Assembly: GCA_024741835.1 (NCBI GenBank)
Contig: JAENRP010000147.1
Location: 40,263 to 104,262, forward strand
Length of the DNA stretch: 64,000 bases
Direction of reading: 5' to 3'
DNA from: Diplocarpon mali
Lineage: Eukaryota; Ascomycota; Leotiomycetes; Helotiales; Drepanopezizaceae
The translations under genes and the position numbers were made by a program. Each line of letters starts with the position of its first letter. The stretch's first letter is position 1. Below the pieces are notes generated by a model, which saw only the letters and a list, made by a program, of their open reading frames with translations, had not been told where the DNA came from and did no database searches. Shown here in pieces: positions 21,331-32,437 of the stretch.

Positions 21331-22555
21331 TCATACTAGCCTCTCCCTCCCAGCACGGCTTCCCTCCGGATCTAATTGCAATACACCCTCATCCTCAGCC
21401 CGAACTGTCCTCCTCTCCTCTTCCTCAACCTCCTCGTAGAGTTCCAACTCCTCCCCGAGCAAACCCGCCCCCTCCTCCGCACTGTCCCTCCCCCCCCTCT
21501 GATCCCCCTCCTCCTTCCCCTCCCCCTCCCCCTCCTCTCTGCGCCCGATGATCACGTTCCCCGCAACCAGCAGCCCTGCCCCCACGAACCACAGCGGGGG
21601 CAGCGATTCCGAGAAAATGAGCCAGCCAAGCACGGCTGTGATCATGAAGTTCGCAGATGTGTTCAGGATACTGACTTGCGTGGTGGAGGTCCCCCGCGCG
21701 AGCGCTTTGGTGAAGAGCGTCCACATGATGCCGTTGAAGATCAGGTTGAGGCCGAAAAACATCTGGGAAGGGGTCAGCTCCTCTGAAGAGTATGGGAGAC
21801 GTGGACGACGTACTGCTCTCACTACGACCTCGACGCCGCCCTCCATGTTCCCTAGGCCGAAGAGATCGGCAACCCGTGTCGAGAAGGAAGCTGTCAATTC
21901 CGTGGTCGTTCTGCGAGGCCTGGTTAGTATATTTCCCGGAGAGAGCATGTGTAGCACGGCGAACCAGCTGGCAATGGCGTCCAGGCCACGCGCTTTGCGC
22001 AGAGGGGACAGGGAATTCCATAGACCCCTTCTCACGTATCCTTTCCCGCCTTCCCTGCTCCCCTCGCTTTACCACAACATCATGTCGAGCCCCGGGCGCA
22101 TAACATCCCCCCCCTTCTAACCCCCTATCAAAGGGCAAAGAAAGAAGGACCTACAATTTCGCAAACACCCCGTTGAAAGCCGCACACCCACCACTCGCAA
22201 TCGCCAGCACGATCCACTGCGTTTTCCTGCTCGGTATTTCCATCTCTGTGGCCGTGTCCTGCCCAGTATCCTGTCCTGGATTCGGCGGCGAGAAGAGGTG
22301 AGGTTCCGATAGAGTTGCTGCCGGCTTGGCGCTGGGGTGATGCTGCAGGAGGGGGGTATGTTCGGACTCAGGTTCCGGGTTGGGTGTTGACATTACCGGA
22401 GGGGATGATTCCTGGGCCAGGGGTGTTGCGGCGCCTCTGGGCACCCGTTGGCGGAGGATGGGTGGCATGTTCGTGGGGTGGAGAGAGAGGGAGTGAATCG
22501 GGATGGCCCGTGTTGGTGAGGAACCCTCGGTTTTCAAGGACTGATAACTGAGCAT
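21331..22555 (-). CDS. TMEM42/EamA-like drug-metabolite-transporter family membrane protein
   Basis: Exons 22155-22555, 21814-21910 and 21331-21762 give 309 residues. After a hydrophilic N-terminus of about 110 residues come IVLAIASGGCAAFNGVFAKL, then TTTELTASFS, and in the last exon MFFGLNLIFNGIMWTLFTKA, STTQVSILNTSANFMITAVL and GWLIFSESLPPLWFVGAGLL, ending in AGNVIIGRREE and an acidic Glu-rich tail. This is the TMEM42 pattern: four to five helices, about half of a ten-helix EamA transporter. The substrate is unknown. The second intron (21763-21813) is in frame and stop-free, so retention would add 17 residues. Translation could also start at a later in-frame ATG (MPPILRQRV). Confidence 0.88.
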
Positions 22556-23134
22556 TCAATGCCGAAATATGCTCAACTCATCGATTACAAGGATGGTACG
22601 TGGAACCAGGGGTCTAGATACCATGGGGCTGGATGAATGTCTTTGTAATCCCAGGTACATCTTTTGGCGTAATATCAAGACCGCTTTCGAGAACGAGTTA
22701 TGATAAAAAGAGATCAAATTATGCGGCGTCACTATAATCACCATGAATAAGTTGTATTGTTGGACAATGCCACCGTAAGGCTTTCCGAGGAAAAAAATAA
22801 TTGAGGTTCTTGCTTCATGTCGAGATGATCGTTCCTAGAACTAGGAGCAAATAATCCTGCCTCGGCACATCCAGCCCATACCGTAGAAACGCCCCCGATC
22901 CATGAACACCATATAAGTCCCTGATTTCTATCCTGCCGCTTAGAGGGCGGTGTATCAATCTGTGAAGCTGGGCCCGTCAAAGGGAAGCGTATCAGAGCCA
23001 TAGCTTGCCGCCGATGAAGAGCAGCCTGTCAACCTCGAATGAAAATATGCGCGCAGATAGTCTGTTCTCCAACCAAATCGACACATCTCAGCAAATACTG
23101 GCCATCGAGATGTATAGTCATCAACTTCGGCCTA
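22556..23134. other. No gene seen between transporter and TOA2
   Basis: It holds the 5' flank of the transporter and the 3' flank of TOA2. One minus-strand frame (22738-23001) has no family likeness. Confidence 0.45.
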
Positions 23135-23586
23135 CTATTGGGGATCGCCAGGTCTCTTGCTGTTACAGCTCACGATCTTGACCTTATCCGCTTGGACCGT
23201 CTGGCTCGAGTTTTCCATCTTGAAAGTAACATCCTTGATCAAGAATGTCCACACCTCGTCGCAGAAACGGTATGTATCGAGATGGCCCTTCATTATTAGC
23301 CTTGCGCCCTTCCCCTCATGCTGGTAGCCCAGGCCGTACCTTGAACGTCAAGCGCGCCTTGACCTTGTCAGCCAGGACCTCAGTAATGCTCCGATCGAAA
23401 TTCGCCAGGATCTTCATGGCGAGCTGAGGCTCGATGCGGCGTTCACTGATCAGGTCGTCCAAGGTGTCCGTCAGAGCCATGCCGATGCTGTAAAGGTCAG
23501 TATGGGTAGCAACTGGTTTGTAGAGCAAAGGCACAGTACCTGCTACGGCGGTAGAGCTCGTAAAAGGACTGCCCGGTCGTCGCCAT
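23135..23586 (-). CDS. TOA2: Transcription initiation factor IIA gamma subunit (TOA2)
   Basis: Exons 23540-23586, 23340-23487 and 23135-23287 give 115 residues, the standard size. The sequence is highly conserved: [20 protein letters not shown], then [40 protein letters not shown], and [20 protein letters not shown] in the beta-barrel domain. TFIIA-gamma dimerises with Toa1 and stabilises TBP on the TATA box in the nucleus. Both introns have regular GT-AG ends. It is transcribed divergently from VMA16. Confidence 0.97.
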
Positions 23587-23800
23587 TATTACTGTGTGGT
23601 GCGATGCGACGTGGTACGAGCGAGTTGTCTACTATACACAAGGCGCGACTAATATGGCTGGGCGGCTGACGTAGCTTTGGCGCTAAGCGCTTACTACGGC
23701 GGCCTGCATTATGAGTGAAGCTTGGTGGTTGACCACTTCACGTTCCGAGCTTCACGATCCAGCGCGAGGACTTCTGACAACCTTTAATTGTGCCGTCAAT
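23587..23800. promoter_or_regulatory. Shared intergenic promoter of TOA2 and VMA16
   Basis: Only 214 bp separate the two start codons, so both promoters and 5' UTRs must lie here. The inference rests on spacing and orientation only; no TATA box is evident. Confidence 0.5.
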
Positions 23801-24606
23801 ATGAGTCTTAACTATGGAATTGGTGGTGCTACGACTGCATTGGCAGTTGTGGGAGCTTGTAAGTCGTCACGAGCTCGTTGGGCTGCTGATACTGACCCTG
23901 ACCAGATATGCTCTTCACTGGTGATGGAGAAGCTTTCAACGTACGTTTGGATCCGGCAGATACCTGGGAAAACCGAGGTTGACACTTGGGGCAGTTCGGA
24001 GAGTTTCTGGAAGATGTGTCGCCGTACGCCTGGGCAGATACCGGTATCGGATTGTGCATTGGCCTTTCGGTCGTAGGAGCAGCATGGTACGCATTCTCCA
24101 GCCACCGGACTCAGGATACCGGCTGACTGGAAGAAAAGGGGTATCTTCATCACAGGCTCTTCGATCCTTGGAGGTGGAGTTAAAGCTCCCCGCATCAGGA
24201 CAAAGAATTTGATTTCCATCATCTTCTGTGAAGTCGTCGCCATCTACGGCGTCATCATGGCGATTGTATTCTCCTCAAAAATCCACTTCATGGATCCGGA
24301 AGTTATGTACTCCGGCAGCAATTACTATACAGGATATGCGTTGTTCTGGTCAGGCCTGACAGTGGGGTTGTGCAATCTGATCTGTGGTGTCTCTGTTGGA
24401 ATCAACGGAAGTGGTGCTGCGTTGGCTGATGCCGCAGATCCAAGCTTGTAAGCCTTGCTCGTCACTTGGGAATTTTACTGCCGCTGAGATGTGTCTCTAG
24501 ATTTGTCAAGATCTTGGTTATTGAAATTTTCAGCTCTGTTCTAGGACTTTTCGGTTTGATCATCGGACTGTTGGTATCAAGCAAAGCTGCGGAATTTGGC
24601 GACTGA
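23801..24606 (+). CDS. VMA16: V-type ATPase proteolipid subunit c'' (VMA16)
   Basis: Exons 23801-23858, 23906-23940, 23995-24086, 24139-24447 and 24501-24606 give 199 residues. The protein is a five-helix proteolipid of the V0 ring, which carries protons across the vacuolar membrane. Clear segments are [40 protein letters not shown] and [20 protein letters not shown], where the Glu in FCEVV is the proton-binding residue, and [20 protein letters not shown] at the end, followed by SSKAAEFGD. Exon 2 is only 35 nt. All introns are GT-AG and about 50 nt. Confidence 0.96.
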
Positions 24607-26555
24607 GGATGAGACGGTGAAGTGGCAATGTCAAGAGAGCGGGGATAGGCAGTGGCCCGTCAGGGTATGGCACGGAGTGTATGTATATGTTTCCAAGCGG
24701 CATGGGTGAAGTTGGGCGTTCAGGTAGAGATGATTGATTTGGAACGTTGCATCGTCATCCTCTGGTGCTGCTAAATTGTATGTATCATATTACTTCTTAA
24801 GCAAGACATTGATGCTTTGTTCTACAGCATCAGACCGAATCTTTTCATATTGACACTCGAACTCTATTTAGTGTTGATACACTATTCGTCCCAGACACTT
24901 CGATAAACATTCCAAGTTTGTCACGTCCACGACTAGCTCGGCGGATCTGGGAAGCGATGCCCAGTCCAGACTAAAGTCGGTGAAATAGTCGTGGGAAAAT
25001 AGAACTGTAGCTCTATACACTTACGCGTACCCTCACAAGAAAGACACCGGGCGGGCGCCTGGTACAACACATTTGTAATTGTGTGGACCATTCGTGTAGT
25101 AATCACCACGTAGACCAACAAGATCTCTTCCGTAGACCCCGGGCTGGCATAGCCACAAGAGAATGTTAGTTCTCGGCTCGGCTCATGCTAACCTGCCTCG
25201 AACCAAGGGGAACCGGCTCATCAGCATCTGCGCTGCGGGATGATTCTCCATGCATGTCAGTCTGTTGGTCCGGTGAGCTGTCGACCCTATTTGCAGATAG
25301 CCCGTTCTATGTCGATGAATTGAGAACGTAGAGTCTCGTCTTTTCGCTGGCGACAGGATATTCTCATTCTGGGAGTTTCGTTCAAAAGAGACGCCTTAGA
25401 GAAGCGCTGGGCCGCGTCGCAGATTCGTCACACTGGAAATGGTTTGAATGGTCTCCGACGTGTGCGGACAAGGTCCCATATCCGTGTACGTAACTACTAT
25501 CCATGCCCTGGAGGTACATATTTTAGGATTTCTCTTAAATGCTTGACTGATATGGCGGGTGATAGAATTGAAACGCGAGCTGAGCGTAGGGCTCGAAATC
25601 CGGGAACGACATTACCCTCTCTGCAGACAGTACTCTGTCGATTCAAGTAGTAAGCGGCGTGGTTATATGGAAATTTCATCTGCTAATCGGGAAAACCCCA
25701 CCTTAGATCTTAACATCAACATCTTCGCGTCTGTGTATCATCCTATTGTGTTATGCTTATCAAGTAAGCCCCCATCAATCATAAAATAGTATTCAACGAG
25801 ACCTGTGCGGCTATCTTCCGGCTTTAGAAGCAAAGGAACTGGTTTTGCAAACCGCTCGTGTTGCAAAATAGACACAGAGAATATCGTTATCGAAGATGAC
25901 GAAAACGTATCTCTGTCCAGCATACCGGAGAATCCAAGAAGCTCTGGCAGAGTGGCTTCGAGAGGGCTGGTTTATCATGATGTATGGAGCTGCAATGGTA
26001 GCCTCCCAGGTTTTGCCACTGGGTATCTTCGACTGTGGCGGCGGCATTAGTACTTGGGTCCTGCCAAATGCCTAGTGCCTAGCAACAGGTCATTTCGGTA
26101 GAAGCATTGATTCTTTTGGCTTTAGACGCGTATGGCTAAGTAGAAAGGGCCTGTTAGAAATCTTTCTGAAATGGAGAAGGGGTCCGCATCGACTGGCAAG
26201 GGCACTGGGAGGCTATCATTACTAACCTCATCTCCATATTGCAGTTCGCAGCGAGCGCAGACTCCATTCCACACTGATTCGGAAGAATAATTGTCCAGAT
26301 ACTCGGCATTATCGCAAGATGTTAATGCCTGCCCCGTATCGGCCTTTTCCGGCAGTAGTCGTAGCCTCGATGCTGCGAAGGGAACATTCCCAGATCCAGT
26401 ACCCGTAGTGACACATCATCTTGGAGGCAAATCCGAGAGCTGTGCGTATAATTCAAGGGAATTTTTTACCTTATTTGACATGCAAAAAAGGTTGACGCTT
26501 CCTTCCTCCAACTGGAACCGCGAAGTTCGTCGATCTTTACATTGCTTTCCGCGTG
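24607..26555. other. Gene-free stretch (1.9 kb)
   Basis: Moderately AT-rich with frames of at most 140 codons. Two overlapping minus-strand frames near 25738-26047 (for example FAKPVPLLLKPEDSRTGLVE) read somewhat protein-like and may be a decayed gene, but I do not recognise it and cannot build exons. The 3' flank of cnxE lies at the right end. Confidence 0.4.
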
Positions 26556-28680
26556 CTACAAGCCATCGAAGTCGCTCTTCAGCTTCCCTATCAAAAGCGC
26601 TTCGACTTTCGTCCCCTTACTCAATATCTTTTTTCCAGCAGGCAAGTGAAGAAGGGTATTCGCGCTCTTCAAACTGCCCACCCTCGAGCTCCGCTGCCCT
26701 CCAGTGCTGCTAGCATGGATGAGGCCATCCTTCTCCACAGTAGCAATCGCGCGATGGTATTCTGACCGCTGAGGATCGAGCTGGAACTCGTGGTCCAAAG
26801 TGACTTGAACTTTTGGCAGACCTGCTGGTGACACACCAGATGCATGGTGTAAGGAAGGCAAAATAAACAGGTGGAATGTCACCATGCAAGAAACAGGATT
26901 TCCAGGCAAGGAAAAGATAACCTTGGAGACTCTCTCCCCGGCGTTATTCTTGACTGGGACCGTGGCAAACGTAGTTGGCTTGCCAGGCTTCATAGAGACC
27001 CGTCCAAAGTGTATCGTGCCTCCCAGAGAACGCTCGATTGTTGGCTTTAATAGATCAAGCTCGCCCATTGATACCCCACCTGATGTGATGATTACATCTA
27101 CATTGCGGAGCGCATCTCTTAGCATCTGTTCAAGATCCCCGGGTTTGTCTCTGGCGATCCCGAGATCAACTACCTCGAATCCCCAGCCTCGCACGGCAGA
27201 CATGATGGTAGGTCTGTTGCAATCTCTGACTTCGCCAAGACGCAGCTCTCCTGTGCTGTCATGCTCTACTATCTCATCTCCTGTAGATAAGACGCCAACA
27301 ACTGGCCGCTGATAGACAGTGACTTCAGCCCTGCCGACAGAGGTAAGTAATCCAAGCTCCCCACCAATCGCTGAGATCTCTTCTCCTTTACGAAGGATGA
27401 TCTCACCTTTCTTGATGTCGCTTCCCACCTCTCGTACATTCTCGCCGTCCTGTACATCTTCGGCTAGGATTTCAATCTCGTACTCTTCTTTTCCGTCTTC
27501 TGTCATGGTTTTGAGAATCGTATCCTCAACCATCACAACAGAAGTAGCACCAGGGGGTAATGGTGCGCCCGTCGTGATACGTGCGATGTGACCTGCGTTG
27601 AGTGGGGGAATCTCGCCAGGGGTAGCGTGAGATATTGAAGCCACTGGAAATGTGCCTCTGCTTGAACTGCCATCTCGAGGTGAAACTATTGCGTAGCCAT
27701 CTACAATACTTGCCCGATATGCTGGAACCGCTTCCGTAGCTGCGACATCTTCTGCCAGCACGCTTCCCACTAGAGATCCATCGACTTTTGCCTTCACAAT
27801 CTGTGGGGAAGGCGTATGCTCCTTGATGAGCTTGATAGCCTCGTCAACTGCCAACATAGGATACGGCGATGATCTATGACGTCTCGTTGGACCAAGTGCG
27901 AGATCGTTCGATCGAGGATTTTCACTTGGAGCTGTATGTCGGACGGGCACTGCATGACCGTGGCCGTGGCCGCCATGGGAATGTCCATGAGAATAATCGT
28001 GGCTATGCGAGTGACCACCAGAGCCTGCGGCACTAAGACCAGCTTCTTTCTCCAGCCTCTTGACACCTCCCGCATGGATTGTTCTCGAGTCTGCGCCTGC
28101 TGCCTGGAGACATGCATGGGGTAGAAGCTTCAGTACTGATTTCAGATTCTCCTTGGCTCCTTTCGGCGAGCCGGGTAAGGTAATGATTATGGTCTTGTTC
28201 CGGACCCCAGCCACAGGTCTGGACATCAAAGCAACTTCATGGTCAGCTGGCATGTAGTACTGGGTTTGGGTAATCTCACAGGGAGTGATGGCAAACGAAG
28301 CCGCAAGCATGCCATGAACAAGGCCTGGGGCTTGTTTATGTAAGAGGGGAGTAATAGCCTAATATCCTCGTTACCGACGATCACGTTATTAATATCAGAG
28401 ACCATACCTCGGGTGTAATGTCATCCATCGCAAATCCCGTCCCACCAGTCGAAATGATTAGGTTGACCGCATCCTCTACATCAGCCCATCCTATAATCGT
28501 TCGCTGGATATTTAGCACCACATCGCCGACAATTTTCGTCTCTGTGACTTGCCACTTTTCGCCGCCTTCCTGCTTAAACACATCTTTTAAGATGCTACCA
28601 GATAAATCTGCGGAGAGGTCTTGGGACGCGGTTGATGAAACCGTGAGAATTGCCGCCTTTAGAATTGATGAATTGGGCAT
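26556..28680 (-). CDS. cnxE: CnxE/gephyrin-type molybdenum cofactor synthesis protein
   Basis: Exons 28408-28680 and 26556-28358 give 691 residues. The N-terminal MogA-like domain (about 1-170; ISTGGTGFAMDDITPEAITP, LPGSPKGAKEN) adenylates molybdopterin; the C-terminal MoeA-like domain (about 260-691; VPAYRASIVDGYAI, ITTGAPLPPGATSVVMVED, STGDEIVEHD, VIITSGGVSMGELDLLKPTI, FSLPGNPVSCMVTFHLF) inserts molybdate. Fungal CnxE has this order of domains, like animal gephyrin. Between them, at about residues 205-232, lies a His/Gly-rich linker with more than ten histidines (GHSHSHDYSHGHSHGGHGHG). The product serves nitrate reductase, xanthine dehydrogenase and sulfite oxidase. No molybdenum enzyme gene lies nearby. 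Confidence 0.96.
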
Positions 28681-29060
28681 GATGACAACGCGGAGAAGAT
28701 AGGTGGGATGTTGAGCTTGGGTAAGCGATTTGCATATGAGGTTGTTCGCTTATTAGCGTGTATTTGATAATCACATGATAATTATATAAAGGGGGTTTCC
28801 AAAATTGTCTACTAGTCGATGGATGTACATAGGTTGGTAAGTCCTGGGTAGCGTGTTAGCCAGGCCTTCAATTTCCTCTTAGATAATATGATTAAGTACG
28901 TGCTAATCAGGCCTAACTAAGTGTTTGACGCCGAAAAAGAGTTGATTTGGGGCTGATTTTGTCGGATTTGATTTACAAGCACTTGCATAATACGAAGTAT
29001 CCACTAGATATTCTAGATAAATAATGTTGGACACACAGCGCTACAAACACTCAAATTTTT

Positions 29061-29444
29061 TCAACGCTGTTTTCCAGAATACCGTCCGTGTTCTGTGTCA
29101 TAATCTGGACAAGTATTGTCAGAGTCGCAGGGAAATCTGTTGTCCGGGGCTTCGAAGGATATATGATACCACTCACCATTGGGACCAAGCAGCCAGGTGC
29201 TTGCAAAGAATGTGTGGTCTCGCCATTTGCTCTTCTTCGCGTGATCCTCGAGTTCTCGGGTCTTGTCTTTCAATTCTCGGCTGTCAGCATGGGCAGATGC
29301 TGCTTGAGCGTTAGTGTATCCCAATATCAAGAGGAAAGACAAAGCTAAGCAAGATATTGCCAAAGGACCTGATATCGGTTTCCGATGAGCTGACCTGGTC
29401 TCATATTTGGCTCTTCGGGCCTCAGCGGAGGCTTTGTGGTCCAT
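29061..29444 (-). CDS. Hypothetical small single-pass membrane protein
   Basis: An uninterrupted frame of 127 residues. It has a basic start (KASAEARRAKYETRSAHRKP), one hydrophobic helix of about 20 residues (LAISCLALSFLLILGY), then a charged, probably coiled segment (DSRELKDKTRELEDHAKKSK) and a polar tail with two cysteines. It could be an intact small gene, or the last readable part of the decayed GTPase gene directly upstream on the same strand. I do not recognise a family. Confidence 0.35.
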   Translation of the reverse strand: MDHKASAEARRAKYETRSAHRKPISGPLAISCLALSFLLILGYTNAQAASAHADSRELKDKTRELEDHAKKSKWRDHTFFASTWLLGPNGEWYHISFEAPDNRFPCDSDNTCPDYDTEHGRYSGKQR

Positions 29445-29589
29445 CTATCAGCGTAGATTGCTAACTCGGCTCCTTGTCCTGCTTCGTTGAAGCTAGTTTG
29501 GTCTCGAAGCTTGCATCGACTGCTCTCCCAACATGGAGATGATGGTTTGCTTACATTTCATGGGCTCTATCTTATTGATCTATATTCAT

Positions 29590-30370
29590 CTTCTGAATCA
29601 TCTTTGCGGCAGAGATCTTGATCAAGTTGTTCCCTCTGCCTCACCAGACTCGTCTCCAGAGCTTGTCCGGCATTGGATTGCGCCAGATTCATTTTTCGTC
29701 CAAAATTTGGCGCTGGAGATCCACAATGATCTCAGTATTTCCCTTAAAAATCCTTAAAAAAGGTACACTATGTATGTGGCATCTTCCCAGGTATGGTGAT
29801 AACGAATATGGCAAATTCCTTTGCGCATGAGCGGTCTCCAGTACTCATTCATGGCTGTCAAATCCGCAGCTCGCAGCTACAACTCCTTCAAATAGATTTA
29901 ATACGGATGGAGTTAGGCAAACAATGGTCGATGCGGAATTGCTTGAAAATAGCTAGGTTAAGCATGGAAGACTTTCCCATACGGCTCTGAGAGATGTGAT
30001 ATAGATATATATTAGCTGAAAACACCTGCAACGTATTGAATTTATCGACAAGCCAGGGAGATGTGTATTGAAGCACCCCGGTATCAGAGCGTTAGGATCC
30101 AAGCCAGGCGTATCAAAGGGTTCGATATTGGTACTGCTATCATGATACTTGTTTCGAAATTTCTTCAGTGCCTGTAACCCATATCAGTCAAAGAATTTCA
30201 GCTGTGTCGTACTCTGATACGTCGGTAACGTGAACTTATTTCTGACATGAGCATCCTCTCCCGTCAGCATTCTGATCAGGGAGCTTTTCCCGGCTCCCAT
30301 TATTTCCTTCAAAGCAATCAAGAAAGGGAATTGCGAGTAATTGACTTCGCTATATGTGATGGTACTATTT
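29590..30370 (-). pseudogene. Decayed fungal G-domain (AIG1/MMR_HSR1-like) GTPase gene
   Basis: Read from high to low coordinates, the minus strand shows FLIALKEIMGAGKSSLIRML (P-loop, about 30265-30325), an intron-like interval, then NIEPFDTPGLD (the DTPG motif, 30104-30114), and further down IVDLQRQILDEK and, after a one-base frame change near 29697, MNLAQSNAGQALETSLVRQR. Fungal G-domain proteins place a similar coiled segment (LAQ-x-x-AGQ-x-L) after the GTPase fold. The switch I threonine, the NKxD motif and a large part of the G domain cannot be found, and stops interrupt the sequence between motifs, so I read it as a pseudogene. The membrane-protein ORF at 29061-29444 may be its former C-terminus. 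Confidence 0.5.
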
Positions 30371-30850
30371 TAACTAATTACAAGAGCGTCGAGACAAATG
30401 CCCGATATCCGGGAGTGCTCTGAAAGCCAAGCCATCTCCTGACAGTACTTGGTAGCGATGCGTCGGCTAATTCAATGTTATCAGTCATAGTCGATCGAGG
30501 ATATTTACAAAACTTGTTTCTTTTTGTAGTAAAGACACTGGCTGTTTATGATGGGCAGAAACATTATCAAGGGAGCAGCCGGATAAACAGGCAGATGCTG
30601 CTTTTAATAAGTGGAAAAATCTGAGACACAAGATATCTGTAGCAAGAACTCATGAGAAGACTCTCGCGAAGAAAACCGAGGGGGCTCGGCTGAGGAGCCG
30701 CAAACTCAAAGCTTCTCAGTCAGATTCTCCAAGCCTAGAATTTCCTGTTTTAAGATGCTTTTCTCAGCTTCATAATATAGTTGCCGTGTTACCTCACCCA
30801 GAACACCTTGCTAAATGAAAGGACTCACTGAAACAAAGCTGCTGTATCAA
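30371..30850. other. No intact gene; lysine-rich open stretch on plus strand
   Basis: The plus strand is open without an ATG from about 30551 to 30817 (reads AAFNKWKNLRHKISVARTHE, then EKTLAKKTEGARLRSRKLK), a basic helical pattern. It may be an exon relic. No partner exons were found. Confidence 0.3.
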
Positions 30851-32060
30851 TTACTTCGGTGCCTTTCCCTTCGCTTCAGTCTCACCCAGCTCTCGGATAT
30901 AGACATGTGTTTCACCCTCTCCCGAGTAGTCCTCCTGCCCATTCTCGAACCCAGGACAGACTCCCACAGCCAAGAACTTTCCATCGCTGGAGAAATCCAG
31001 GGCTGCAACGCTCGCCTGGTATCTTTGGTACTGTCGGATTCTCCTCTTAGCCACAGCATCCCACAGAGCTACCACGCCATCCCCACCACCCGAGGCAAAC
31101 GTTCCATGTACTGGATGGAAAGCCAGTGCGTTAACCGGGTAAACAATATCTGTCCCATCTCCTTCGGGGTCCGGTTGGCGATGACACTTGAATGCGTATT
31201 TTCTAGCTTGGGAATCCGCCGATGGATCGAACCACTCAACTGCTACTCTCCCCTCAATACTGCTTGTGGCGTATCCATCGTCGTTCGGCATACATGCTAC
31301 TGCTCGGGTCATGAACTTGAGAGATGATTCCCGTTGTTGCCATGGTTGGATGTCTGTGGTGGAGCCGTTGACCTGTGATGCAGTCATGGTGGTGCTCTGG
31401 AGCTGGTAGATATGGACAAGGCGAGCAGCCATTGCAACGACCAGCTTGGAGGCAGTAATAGAAAGGGAATGGGGTTTTGCGGGGAGCTTGATGGTCGTCG
31501 CCTCTCGCTCAGGTTTCTTGAGGTTGTGAAAATGGAGAGTAGAGTCCCAAGAAGCTGATATGAGGAGCGCTGCGGAACGTTAGTTCAATTATCTTAGCTC
31601 CTCATAGGTTTGATTTACAGTGTTCCTGGCTGTATACTACAGATCTAGCAGGTGCACCATGTGTGCTCAACACAGTCTGTTCGCCAGTCTCGAGATTTAT
31701 TCTTGATGTCCGATTAGTGAGTATAAGGTGTGCAAAGATGCTTTCCTTACCTTTTGACTTGCCAATCCATGCCCGCGCTGAAAGCTTCGTTGTCATCGGC
31801 GCCGAAGCATACGTCGAGTACGGGTGCGCGGTGTTCGTACTTCTCGATCAGCTTTCCGCCTGATTCTTGGTCTTGTGTATCATACAAGTAAACATTCTTA
31901 TCCCAAGAGGAGACTAGCAATCGCGTGGGCGAATTGGGCGCAAACTTCAGGGAGGAAATCGCGTCAGACGGAGGTTGCGAAAGTTTGTGTTGGACTTCTG
32001 CGTTAGTGTCAGCCATTGATTGTAAGCAAACGTGGTTTTATGTAACTTACGAGGAGCCAT
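30851..32060 (-). CDS. BUB3: Spindle checkpoint WD40 protein Bub3
   Basis: Exons 32051-32060, 31751-31997, 31619-31701 and 30851-31569 give 352 residues forming a seven-blade WD40 propeller. Text typical for Bub3/Rae1: DAISSLKFAPNSPTRLLVSS, WDKNVYLYDTQ, SLLISASWDSTLHFHNLKKP, SIEGRVAVEWFDPS, RKYAFKCHR and VYPVNALAFHPVHGTFASGG followed by GDGVVALWD. The YAFKCHR stretch and the EGRVAVE(W/Y) turn are Bub3 hallmarks for binding GLEBS peptides of Bub1 and Mad3. It acts at kinetochores in the mitotic checkpoint. The first coding exon is only 10 nt (ATGGCTCCTC). It is divergent from GPN2. Confidence 0.95.
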
Positions 32061-32437
32061 TATTGAATTATCAGAGAATTGCGAATGACACGCAAATCGC
32101 AGTGGTGTGGTGAGGATGTCGACTTAACTGAATGCGCGTCTTGTTGAATTCTGAGCCGCTCCAGACCGCCTTTGGTGACAAACGAGGCGCGCTATTTTGA
32201 GCATTCTAAAGCTTCTGAACATTCAATGTCCATTCACCAGACGATTCACACACGATAGGATCATCGAAATTCCAGACAAAGACTCATAGTTTCACACTTT
32301 CAATATCCTGAGCCTCTATCTTCATCACAATTCTCCTGATATCACGGTCAAAGCATCCGATTTCAGAGCAGTATCAACCCCACTTGCCCCTCCATCACCA
32401 AACTTTGCCTCACGTATTCGAGCTCCTACGTCACCAA
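32061..32437. promoter_or_regulatory. Shared intergenic promoter of BUB3 and GPN2
   Basis: 377 bp lie between the divergent start codons. Nothing coding is visible. Shared regulation is inferred from spacing only. Confidence 0.45.

Noticed and set aside
21376..22138. Long frames on the plus strand and a second minus frame at the transporter locus
   Set aside because: Shadows of the TMEM42-like gene; only one frame gives the membrane helices and conserved text.
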